DNA of 64,000 bases from VXYL01 sp963666465 (GTDB lineage: Bacteria; Pseudomonadota; Gammaproteobacteria; Pseudomonadales; Azotimanducaceae), in assembly GCA_963666465.1 (NCBI GenBank), contig OY762824.1:2542001-2606000 (forward strand). The letters run 5' to 3'. The notes under the pieces were generated by a model that did no database searches, was not told where the DNA came from, and was given only the letters and a program-made list of their open reading frames with translations. This document shows, in pieces, positions 53,921 to 61,350 of the stretch. Position 1 is the stretch's first letter. Each line of letters opens with the position of its first letter. The position numbers and the translations under genes were made by a program.

Positions 53921-55416
53921 ACGCGGCCGCGTGGGCCGCCAACGAGTTTGGAGGAGCGCCGTTGGGCGACAAGCGACTGTCGGCACGTCTGGCGAAGAGC
54001 GCGGGCATTCCGGCGTCCTGCCCGGGAGGGAAGACCAACGCCAGCAGCGCCAGTGGCGGCAAGGAGATCACCGGGTTCTACCGTCTGATCGAGGCGCCCG
54101 AGGAGTCGGACGTCGCGGTTGCGGCGATTCTTGCGCCGCACCGGGAGCGCAGCGTGCGGCGGATCCGTGGTCAGACCACGGTGCTGGCGCTGCGGGACGG
54201 CACCGATCTGAGCTTCTCGACGCGCCCCGGCTGCGATGGCCTGGAGGTCATCGGCAGGAACCAGACCGGCGCGAAGAGCCTGGGGTTGTCGCTGCATGCG
54301 ACCCTGGCCGTGACCGGGGCCGGTCTGCCGCTTGGGGTGCTGGACCTGAACTTCGATCAGGCGGTGTCCCGGGAGGGGACACGGCGTCAGACACGGCGCT
54401 GGCTTGACGGGTTCAGCGATGTGGCGCGGGCGGCACGGGAGGTCGCGGGCAAGACCAGGATCATCCATGTCTGCGACCGGGAGGCGGACCGCTTCGAGCT
54501 GTTCGATCGGCAGCGCCGCCATCCACGGGTGGAGTTGCTGGTCCGTGCCACGCGCGACCGGGCTCTGGGACCATCGAAGCTCTTTGCCGTCATGAGCGGT
54601 GGCGAGCCCGATGGCCTGATCGATGTCGAGATCGACGGACTCACGGCACGGCCCAAGTCCTCCAGGAAGAAGGCGCGTCCGGCACGCCGCAAGCGCGTGG
54701 CCACCTGTGACCTGCGGTTCCGCCGCGTCACCCTGCCGGCGACACAGACCATGAAAGGGAGCGCACCGATGGCGGTCTGGGCGGTCCACATCGTGGAACG
54801 CCACCCGCCCGAAGACGAGGACCCCGTCCAGTGGTTCCTGCGGACCACGTGTCAGGTCACGACACCGTCACAGGCCGCCGACATCGTCGGCTTCTACCTC
54901 CAGAGATGGCGCATCGAGGACTTCTTCCGGGTGCTCGAGTCAGGCTGCAGGGTGGAGCACCTGCTGTTCCGCACCGCAGACAGATTGCAGCGGGCCATCG
55001 CCATCAATGCCGTCATCGCCTGGCGCATCATGGTCATGACGCTGCTCGGACGCCAGGTGCCCGACTGCGAACCGCAACTGATGTTCACCGACCGCGAACT
55101 CGCCTTCCTGCGCGACCATGCCCACCAGCGCGGCCTGTCGGCACCGGAAAGACTCGGCGATGCCGTACGCCTGGTGGCCCACCTCGGCGGCCATCGCAAC
55201 CGCAAGCACGATCCCGACCCCGGCCATCAGGTCATGTGGCATGGGCAGACCCGACTCGCCAGTGCCTCGCTGGGCCACCGGATCGGCCTCCAGACCGGCT
55301 TCGAAACCGGGTTCAAGGAAGGCCGCAAACACGCGCTGGGGCAGAAAACCCAACCCGTTGCTGCGTCAATACGTGACTACTCGGCAGGGCTAGGGATGAT
55401 CAAGCCAGTCCACTAA
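53827..55416 (+). CDS. IS4-family (Tn5-like) transposase, C-terminal part of the split gene
   Basis: A 529-residue product: WAANEFGGAPLGDKRLSARL and GKEITGFYRLIEAPEESD are the Tn5-like DNA-binding region, VLALRDGTDLSF and IHVCDREADRFELF the first catalytic Asp regions, and FYLQRWRIEDFFRVLESGCRVE the Y-(2)-R-(3)-E-(6)-K-like signature of IS4 transposases. In homologues this continues directly from the DUF4338 domain. The last ~8 residues come from sequence beyond the IS end at 55393. As it starts at its own ATG inside the duplication it may be made as a separate protein. Confidence 0.88.
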   Translation: MFMYALAADWRRRLGVEWVDHAPVLEPGEGLNAAAWAANEFGGAPLGDKRLSARLAKSAGIPASCPGGKTNASSASGGKEITGFYRLIEAPEESDVAVAAILAPHRERSVRRIRGQTTVLALRDGTDLSFSTRPGCDGLEVIGRNQTGAKSLGLSLHATLAVTGAGLPLGVLDLNFDQAVSREGTRRQTRRWLDGFSDVARAAREVAGKTRIIHVCDREADRFELFDRQRRHPRVELLVRATRDRALGPSKLFAVMSGGEPDGLIDVEIDGLTARPKSSRKKARPARRKRVATCDLRFRRVTLPATQTMKGSAPMAVWAVHIVERHPPEDEDPVQWFLRTTCQVTTPSQAADIVGFYLQRWRIEDFFRVLESGCRVEHLLFRTADRLQRAIAINAVIAWRIMVMTLLGRQVPDCEPQLMFTDRELAFLRDHAHQRGLSAPERLGDAVRLVAHLGGHRNRKHDPDPGHQVMWHGQTRLASASLGHRIGLQTGFETGFKEGRKHALGQKTQPVAASIRDYSAGLGMIKPVH

Positions 55417-55682
55417 GATGGGACTCGGCCAACTGCCTGTTCGTCAGGGGCTAGCAGGGAACCGTGTCCGTTGTTGTGGTGGCGAGACGGTGCCCAACGG
55501 GTTCAACGCCGTCCGCGAGGTCGCCTTCGGAGCAAGGACTGCAGGGATTGCGGGCGGACGAATCGTGTAAAGGCGCTCGGCGGTCGCCGAGTTCCGCCGG
55601 GCGACGGGAGCGGCGAACGGCTTTGCGTCGCGCCGTTGCGTGGGATAATGGGCAATCAGAGCGGCGGCAATGAGGCGAGGCT
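55394..55682. other. Gap upstream of the two-gene cassette
   Basis: No supported gene. A CTAG at 55451-55454 hints at another insertion boundary. TTTGCG and GATAAT (about 55622 and 55644) could be a weak promoter for the next gene. Confidence 0.4.
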
Positions 55683-56231
55683 ATGGCCGAACAGGATTTC
55701 AGCGAGTTCATAAGGCGAAAGACCGCGCCGGATCAGTCCGAGTCCGGAAAGGTCATCGACTGGACGAAGCGCCGAGTGGACTGGCTCCGAGAGCTTGATG
55801 CGTTGTACGCGAGGATGGAAGATCATCTCAAGCCCTATACGCAGCCGGGCGAGATCAAGATCGAACGCGCGCGAATACAACTGAGAGAGGACCATCTCGG
55901 GAGCTACGAGGCCGACAAGCTCACCTTCAAGATCGGTCGCGAAAAGATCGTGGCGAAGCCCGTCGGCACACTGCTCATCGGCGCCAGCGGCCGGGTGGAC
56001 CTGTCGGGGCCGCGCGGAACCCTCAAGATCGTGCTGCTCGCCAAGGGCGGGCCGGTTCTCACCACCAAAATCGAACACGGCGGCGTCAGTGAAGAGTCGA
56101 GCCGCTCGATGGTGCGGGGCGATGTCGAGGAAGCGGGCTGGTACATCGAGACCCCGCCCCCGGAGAGCGTCGTCGTCGCGTTCGGCGAGGACTCGTTCCG
56201 GGACGCAATCATGGAAGTTTCGGATGGCTAG
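55683..56231 (+). CDS. Hypothetical protein, first gene of a two-gene cassette
   Basis: A 182-residue soluble protein without signal or membrane segment. It starts EQDFSEFIRRKTAPDQ, has a helical stretch (VIDWTKRRVDWLRELDALYARMEDHLKPY) and then a beta domain (DKLTFKIGREKIVAKPVGTLLIGASGRVDLSGPRG). I recall similar conserved hypothetical proteins in proteobacteria but no named family. The next gene overlaps its end by eight bases, so the products are probably made together; a role as partner or antitoxin of the HEPN-like protein is inference. Confidence 0.7.
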   Translation: MAEQDFSEFIRRKTAPDQSESGKVIDWTKRRVDWLRELDALYARMEDHLKPYTQPGEIKIERARIQLREDHLGSYEADKLTFKIGREKIVAKPVGTLLIGASGRVDLSGPRGTLKIVLLAKGGPVLTTKIEHGGVSEESSRSMVRGDVEEAGWYIETPPPESVVVAFGEDSFRDAIMEVSDG

Positions 56232-56766
56232 ACGGGTATCGTTGTCGGGAACGCATCTCGCAGCGAACCAGGTGGCCGAACATCACGCAGTGGTCGAAGA
56301 GGCGATCCACTTCTACTACATGGAGGCGAGCCCCGGTTTCGAGATGAGATTCGCGTTGTACACCGAGGAGGAAGTCTTGGCGGAGCGCGACGAGCGGCTG
56401 TACGAGGCAGGCGCGGCGTCAGCCATGATGGTGCTGGCCTCGATCGAGGCGGCGTTCCGGGTCGACTATCTGCGGCGCTGCTACGCGAGGTACAGGGACG
56501 GGCTATCGCGGACGTTCCGGGAACTCTACCGGGACAAGGGGGCAAGAGTTCGGCTATCGGAGGATCTGCTCGAAGCGTGGAAGATCCACGGCGACATGGC
56601 GGCGAGGCTCGTGGAGGATATCCGCCGCGCGTTCGGCTACCGGCACTGGCTGGCCCACGGCCGTTACTACGTCGCCAGGCTCGGCCGCCAGTACGACTTC
56701 GCCAGCGTGTACAACCTGGCGCGGGACGTCGAGGCCGCGCTCTCGTCCGGGCGGTCGAGCGACTGA
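56224..56766 (+). CDS. HEPN-like hypothetical protein
   Basis: A 180-residue, mainly helical protein. ASAMMVLASIEAAFRVDYLRRC and the late motif FGYRHWLAHGRYY are notable: R-(4)-H within RHWLAH matches the RX4-6H motif of HEPN RNases, usually placed in the last helix as here. HEPN proteins often act as toxins or defence RNases with a partner encoded next door. No catalytic claim can be made beyond the motif. It overlaps the preceding gene by eight bases, and an IS4 relic follows 90 bases later. Confidence 0.65.
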   Translation: MARRVSLSGTHLAANQVAEHHAVVEEAIHFYYMEASPGFEMRFALYTEEEVLAERDERLYEAGAASAMMVLASIEAAFRVDYLRRCYARYRDGLSRTFRELYRDKGARVRLSEDLLEAWKIHGDMAARLVEDIRRAFGYRHWLAHGRYYVARLGRQYDFASVYNLARDVEAALSSGRSSD

Positions 56767-56855
56767 GCGGCGGCAGGACCGCGCGGGACGACGTGGGTGA
56801 TCCGGGGTCGGGAGAACCGGAACTTGCCGGGCAGGATCGGCGGCGCGCGGCTCAG

Positions 56856-56964
56856 TTCGGGCTCCAGACCGGCTTCGAAACCGGGTTCAAGGAAGGCCGC
56901 AAACACGCGCTGAGGCAGAAAACCCAACCCGTTGCTGCGTCAATATGTGACTCGGCAGCGCTAG
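56856..56964 (+). mobile_element. Relic of the IS4-like element's right end
   Basis: The ~109 bases match 55282-55393 of the full element (CTCCAGACCGGCTTCGAAAC, then AAACCCAACCCGTTGCTGCG) with small changes and end in CTAG 56961-56964. The rest of the element is absent. Confidence 0.9.
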
Positions 56965-58055
56965 GACGGTGCGTGGCGGCGCTCGGAGTTGCGAAGTTGG
57001 GTTGACGAGATGTCGACGCGGAAGTCCTCCTCGGCGATGCCTCTGCAAAGCCTTCGCAGCGCGTTGGGGAGGGGGATGTCTGGCAGGGCGGCAAACCCGT
57101 GGTCTGTGTTGCGTCCATAGACCAGGAAGCGGCAGCCGATGGCGGCGAGCTCCGCCACTGCGGCGTCGCGGGCGGCGGTGATGCCTGTGTCGTAGTAACG
57201 TGGGTCGGCGATGCGGGTGATGGTGTCGGTACCGACCACGAAGGTGACGGCGCCCAGGGCGCGTGCCTTGGCGAGAAACGTGGGCGTGCTGGTGAGCACC
57301 ACTTCACCGGAGCTGAACTGCCGCAATCGCGTTGCGATGTCGTGGTGGTTTAGGGGCGGCTTGTCCACGTTGGCTACGCATAGCTCGTAGGCTACGCGTT
57401 GGCCTAGCCGCGTCTCGGCGTCCTCACGCATGGCGCGGTGGCCGTCGTGCAGGGGGTTGAAGGCACCGGGGAGAATGCCGGGCGCCGAAGTGCCCAGGTG
57501 CGTCTGTTCGCCGAGGATCAGCGCCGTCTGCTCCGCGGTGCCGGTGGCCTCTTGGTAGCCGTCTTGCGGCGGGTCGCCAATGTCCAGCGACGCTGCCAGG
57601 GAGCGAAGCGCGAGGCTGGCCAACGCCGCCTCCTCCCGTGCCCGAACCGCCCCTTCCTTGGCGAACTCTACGCTCCAGGTTCGCGTGCGGCGGGAGTCTT
57701 GAAACGCCAGGTGGGCGCGGTGCGGGCCGCGTTTCGGTGCGGTGGTGGCGAGGCTGGCGGTGACGGCGAAGCCGAACTCACCGCCAAGATGTCGTGCTCG
57801 CAGGAAGGCGCGCATGGCGAGGTCGCGGGCGGTGGCTGCGCTGCACGACTGGTCGGGGGCTGTGCCGATGAGCTCCTTGAGCGCTTGCTCCGCATAGGGA
57901 ATGCCGGCTTCCAGAACGGTGGCCGAGGCGCCGGGTTCGCCCAGCAGTGCAGCCAGCACTCCGGTGCCGCCGCCGGTGACGTAGAGCACGCCTTGACCTG
58001 ATGCGGCATGGATGGCGCGGGCGATGTCTCCGAATTCGCCTGGCCGGTCATGCAT
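56961..58055 (-). CDS. Fusion of a CinA-like domain with a NadD-like nucleotidyltransferase
   Basis: A 364-residue protein. Residues ~10-155 resemble the CinA C-terminal (NMN deamidase) fold: GVLYVTGGGTGVLAALLGEPGASATVLEAGIPY, TARDLAMRAFLRARHL, GEFGFAVTASLATTAPKRG. Residues ~193-364 are a cytidylyltransferase-fold domain: LPGAFNPLHDGHRAM (HDGH at 203-206), VTFVVGTDTITRI and a C-terminal DISSTQLR (the ISST-x-R nucleotide site). Deamidase plus adenylyltransferase would fit NMN-to-NAD recycling, which is inference. The TAG stop is provided by the CTAG that ends the IS4 relic, so the original C-terminus may have been longer. Confidence 0.8.
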   Translation of the reverse strand: MHDRPGEFGDIARAIHAASGQGVLYVTGGGTGVLAALLGEPGASATVLEAGIPYAEQALKELIGTAPDQSCSAATARDLAMRAFLRARHLGGEFGFAVTASLATTAPKRGPHRAHLAFQDSRRTRTWSVEFAKEGAVRAREEAALASLALRSLAASLDIGDPPQDGYQEATGTAEQTALILGEQTHLGTSAPGILPGAFNPLHDGHRAMREDAETRLGQRVAYELCVANVDKPPLNHHDIATRLRQFSSGEVVLTSTPTFLAKARALGAVTFVVGTDTITRIADPRYYDTGITAARDAAVAELAAIGCRFLVYGRNTDHGFAALPDIPLPNALRRLCRGIAEEDFRVDISSTQLRNSERRHAPS

Positions 58056-58093
58056 CGGCGCGTTGGCCAGGACTTACTGCTCTCTGCGGGCCG

Positions 58094-58672
58094 TGCCGGC
58101 GGCGGCCGAGCGCATCAGGCGGCTCCTCCGCCGGCAGTGGCGGACGCTTCCCTAGCTGAAGGCTCTCCACAAGCCGGGTCGGCGGCGGCCGAGCGCATCA
58201 GGCGGCTCCTCCGCCGGCAGTGGCGGACGCTTCCCTAGCTGAAGGCTCTCCACAAGCCGGGTCGGCGGCGGCCGAATGCATCAGGCGGCTCCTCCGCCGG
58301 CAGTGGCGGACGCTTCCCTAGCTGAAGGCTCTCCACAAGCCGGGTCGGCGGCGGCCGAATGCATCAGGCGGCTCCTCCGCCGGCAGTGGCGGACGCTTCC
58401 CTAGCTGAAGGCTCTCCACAAGCCGGGTCGGCGGCGGCGGCCGAATGCATCAGGCGGCTCCTCCGCCGGCAGTGGCGGACACTTCCCTAGCTGAAGGCTC
58501 TCCACAAGCCGGGTCGGCGGCGGCGGCCGAATGCATCAGGCGGCTCCTCCGCCGGCAGTGGCGGACACTTCCCTAGCTGAAGGCTCTCCACAAGCCGGGT
58601 CGGCGGCGGCGGCCGAATGCATCAGGCGGCTCCTCCGCCGGCAGTGGCGGACGCTTCCCTAGCTGAAGGCTC
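58094..58672. repeat. Tandem array of 83/86-bp repeats
   Basis: CTAGCTGAAGGCT occurs at 58152, 58235, 58318, 58401, 58487, 58573 and 58659: three 83-bp units, three 86-bp units (an extra GGC) and partial units at both ends. Each unit has the inverted pair CAGGCGGCTCCTCCGCC and shares GCTTCCCTAGCTGAAGGCTC with the other core repeats. There are no variable spacers, so it is not CRISPR. Its right end codes the C-terminus of the hydrolase gene. Confidence 0.96.
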
Positions 58673-59533
58673 TACCAGAAACTCGGTCAAGACTTCAAGA
58701 AACCGGTCGAGTTGGTCGTGATGCACCCAATGCCCAGCATTGTCGATGCCGACGGAGCGGGCGTTCCGGAAGTGGTCCAAGCGTCCGTCCTCCTGCGGAT
58801 CCGAAGCCCAGGACTCGACTCCGTGCAACAGCAGCACCGGGCAAGTGATGCGACGATAGAGGCCGACCGTCTGCCGCGGCGAGATGCCGATGGGCGACCA
58901 CGCCCGCATGTAGTTGTCGAACTTCCAGCTGTAGGTGCCGTCTTCGTTTTGGTTGCTGCCATGGATGGTCAGATGCCGCGCCTGCTCCTCGGACAGGTGC
59001 GGGTTGGCACGCTGCATGCGCTGGAACGCTTCCTCCAAGCTCGGATAGCGGCGCGGTGTGCGGCCGGAAAGATCGCGCAGGCTTTTCACCCATTCGTGCA
59101 GCCGCTCGTGCCCCGGAATCGAGTCGTCTCCGAGCGGGGATGCGCCCATGCCCTCGATGCTCACCAGCTTGCGCACGGTGTGCGGAAAGAGGCCGGTGTA
59201 CGCCAGCGAAACCGAGCCGCCCATGGAATGGCCGATCACCGTGACCTCGTCGAGCCCGGTTTGGCGCAGAAGCTGGGCGATGTCGTACACGTAGTCGAGC
59301 GTTGTGTATGCCCCGCCCACGAGCCATTGCGAGTCGCCGTGGCCGCGCAGGTCCGGGGCGATGATGTGGTAGTCCGACTTGAGGGCGTTGGCCACCCAGT
59401 CCCAGTTGCGGCAGTGGTCGCGACCGCCGTGGACGAGCAGCAGCGGCGGCGCGTCATGATTTCCCCAATCGACGTAATGCAGGCGCAGTCGCTGGGAGAA
59501 GTAGATGTGCGATGTGGGGCCGCCCTTGAGCAT
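58622..59533 (-). CDS. Alpha/beta hydrolase whose C-terminus is encoded by the repeat array
   Basis: A 303-residue hydrolase: LLVHGGRDHCRNWDWVANAL (oxyanion region), APDLRGHGDS, VIGHSMGGSVSLAY (nucleophile Ser), LLLHGVESWASDPQ (acid) and DNAGHWVHHDQ (His). It is close to epoxide-hydrolase/esterase-like families but with a Ser nucleophile, so probably an esterase or C-C hydrolase. The fold ends at LEVLTEFL; the last ~16 residues (EPSAREASATAGGG) come from the tandem array. ATG 59533 is chosen from the family N-terminus. Confidence 0.88.
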   Translation of the reverse strand: MLKGGPTSHIYFSQRLRLHYVDWGNHDAPPLLLVHGGRDHCRNWDWVANALKSDYHIIAPDLRGHGDSQWLVGGAYTTLDYVYDIAQLLRQTGLDEVTVIGHSMGGSVSLAYTGLFPHTVRKLVSIEGMGASPLGDDSIPGHERLHEWVKSLRDLSGRTPRRYPSLEEAFQRMQRANPHLSEEQARHLTIHGSNQNEDGTYSWKFDNYMRAWSPIGISPRQTVGLYRRITCPVLLLHGVESWASDPQEDGRLDHFRNARSVGIDNAGHWVHHDQLDRFLEVLTEFLVEPSAREASATAGGGAA

Positions 59534-59886
59534 GACGGAAGTATAGCGGGGCACAGGGAGGCAAGCGTCGTGGAACGGCCCAAATCCCATGGGCATGGCC
59601 TGCCCCCCTCCGAAGCCAGGAGGCTTCTTTGACTCCCATCAAGAGGGGACTGCCGGGAAGGGCCCACGATTCGCCAAGGGGAGACCTGTTCGCAGCGACC
59701 CTCTCTGGAGGCAGGGCCTCTAGCCCTCATGCGCGCCGAAGGCAACGGTTCTTGTGGCGCTAGCGCCGCTTCGCGGCGCTTAAGGCAGTTTTCGCTAGCG
59801 CGAAAACTGCGAAGGGAAGTACGCGACCGTTCTCCAACTCGACAGTTTTCTACGGCGCAGGCGCGCTGGCGCCGCTCCGCGGCGTT
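59534..59886. repeat. Repeat-packed gap
   Basis: In order: type D repeat (59598-59650), CTAG at 59720-59723, a fragment of element A in reverse (59735-59763, ending in CTAG), an inverted GCGCCGCTTCGCGGCGC, and an 11-bp-arm palindrome GCAGTTTTCGC-TAGC-GCGAAAACTGC (59785-59810). No gene seen. Confidence 0.8.
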
Positions 59887-61230
59887 TCACTGTGGGCGGT
59901 TCAGTCGTCGGGCCGTGTTGGCGACGACGACTGTCTCCGCCACGAAGCCGAGCAGCAGCACGAAGGTGGCGGCGATGTGGTCGAGCACGCCGAGCAGGAA
60001 CAGCCCCTGCGCTGCCGCGACGATCGCCCCGACTCGGAGCACGCCGCCAAGCGCCATGCCGCCGGTTCTGCGCCGCACCATCAGCACGCCGTGGAAATAG
60101 TTGCGCACGATGATGACGCCCGGCATCAGGCAGAGCACCAGGAGGACATCCAGGGCGCGCTCAAGCGTGATTCCGCCGATGCCGAGCGCGGTGCCGAGCA
60201 GCCAGCCGGAGACGGGAGTGAGGGCGATCAGCAGCATCACGGCGGTGATGCCGACGCTCACCAGCGCCATGAAGCGCCGCTTGGCGGCGAGGTCGGACAG
60301 GCCAAAGGTGACGAAGAAGTGACGGAACTGGTTGGCTGCCTGCTGGAAGATGGACGAGAGGTCGAAGGCGATGCGCATGGCGGCGATGCTGGCCAGCCCC
60401 TCCGGCGCCCGGCTGACGAAGGCGTAGAGCACCGGGCGGCTGATGGCGAACATGAAGCCCGTGGTGGTCACCGGCAGGAAGAAGCGCGCCAACTCCAGCC
60501 AGGTGACGTGCTCGTGTTCCGGCTTCTCTGGGTTGCGGTAGCGCTTCGCCACGGCGAGGAGGACGAGGCCCCAGTGCAGCAGCGCGGCGGCGGCCTGCGC
60601 GCCGACCAAGGTGTACACGGCATCGAGGCCAGCGCTGAAGCCCGCCACCAGCACGGCGATGGTGACGACGAGGAAGACCACGTTGAGCGCCGTGACCCAG
60701 CCGGTGAGATGCGCCTGCACCAGCATTCCCACGAAGAACATCCGCTGGCCGGTGACGAGCAGTAGCGGCAGCATCAGCGCCAGATAGTGCAGCACTCGAT
60801 CCGTGAGTGCCTCGTCGATGCCGTACACCGTGCTCACCAGCAACGCTCCCGGCGGTGTCAGCGCCACCACCGCAAGAGGCACCGTGAGCATGAGGCTCCA
60901 AGCCGCCACGAAGCGCTGGCTCGCCCGTCGCCCGCCGGGACTGCGGGCGAAGACGTTCGAGAGTTGCGCCGTGAAGTTCATGCCTGTGTTGAAGAAACCG
61001 AAGGTGCTGGCAGCCAGCGCGAAGACGGCAATCTCCTGCACCGCATTCGGATAGCGCGCCAGCGCCCCGTTCTGGAACTGCACCGCCAACACCATCGCCA
61101 CTCCGGTGAGCGCCAGCGGCCAATAGAAACTCCAATACTTCCGCAACCGCCCGCAACGCCCGATGGTGAATGCACCATTTTGCCGCAGAGCTGGATGTTG
61201 GTCCACTGGGACGCGTCTGGCGGCGCGCAT
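59887..61230 (-). CDS. Multispanning membrane protein, MATE/flippase-like
   Basis: A polytopic inner-membrane protein of up to 447 residues with about 12 hydrophobic segments (FYWPLALTGVAMVLAVQF, LMLTVPLAVVAL, LALMLPLLLVTGQRMFFVGMLV, VVFLVVTIAVLVAG and others). The arrangement of paired six-helix halves and motifs such as TGFMFAISRPVLYAFVSR recall MATE or polysaccharide-flippase (MVF/MOP) exporters; a specific family is not assigned. The ATG at 61230 lies in a type C repeat; TTG at 61146, just before RKYWSFYWPLALTG, may be the real start. The substrate is unknown. Confidence 0.75.
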   Translation of the reverse strand: MRAARRVPVDQHPALRQNGAFTIGRCGRLRKYWSFYWPLALTGVAMVLAVQFQNGALARYPNAVQEIAVFALAASTFGFFNTGMNFTAQLSNVFARSPGGRRASQRFVAAWSLMLTVPLAVVALTPPGALLVSTVYGIDEALTDRVLHYLALMLPLLLVTGQRMFFVGMLVQAHLTGWVTALNVVFLVVTIAVLVAGFSAGLDAVYTLVGAQAAAALLHWGLVLLAVAKRYRNPEKPEHEHVTWLELARFFLPVTTTGFMFAISRPVLYAFVSRAPEGLASIAAMRIAFDLSSIFQQAANQFRHFFVTFGLSDLAAKRRFMALVSVGITAVMLLIALTPVSGWLLGTALGIGGITLERALDVLLVLCLMPGVIIVRNYFHGVLMVRRRTGGMALGGVLRVGAIVAAAQGLFLLGVLDHIAATFVLLLGFVAETVVVANTARRLNRPQ

Positions 61231-61275
61231 GGGCGCGCCCGGGCGCGCGTCGGCGAGACGTCCTCCCTCGTGTCG
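61205..61275. repeat. Type C GC-rich palindromic repeat
   Basis: GGCGGCGCGCATGGGCGCGC and GAGACGTCCTCCCTCG resemble 7488-7540 and 15722-15770. It lies between the divergent membrane protein and epoxide hydrolase genes. Confidence 0.65.
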
Positions 61276-61350
61276 CCGTGTGCCTTGACCTTGTTCGGCG
61301 GTTCCCTATGGTGCGGGTGTTGGCTTTCGCAGGGAGCAGGGGAACCGCGG

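Larger units (their letters stand above)
52878..55393 (+). mobile_element. IS4-like element carrying a DUF4338 (DruA-like) domain and a Tn5/IS4-type transposase
   Basis: Left end CTAGGCCTACCGAGTAATCA from 52878; right end, reversed, CTAGCCCTGCCGAGTAGTCA from 55393. They match at 16 of 20 positions or better, and both begin with CTAG. The interior encodes two parts that are normally one protein in this IS group, split here by a 74-bp duplication. A ~109-bp relic of the right end lies at 56856-56964. Confidence 0.85.
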
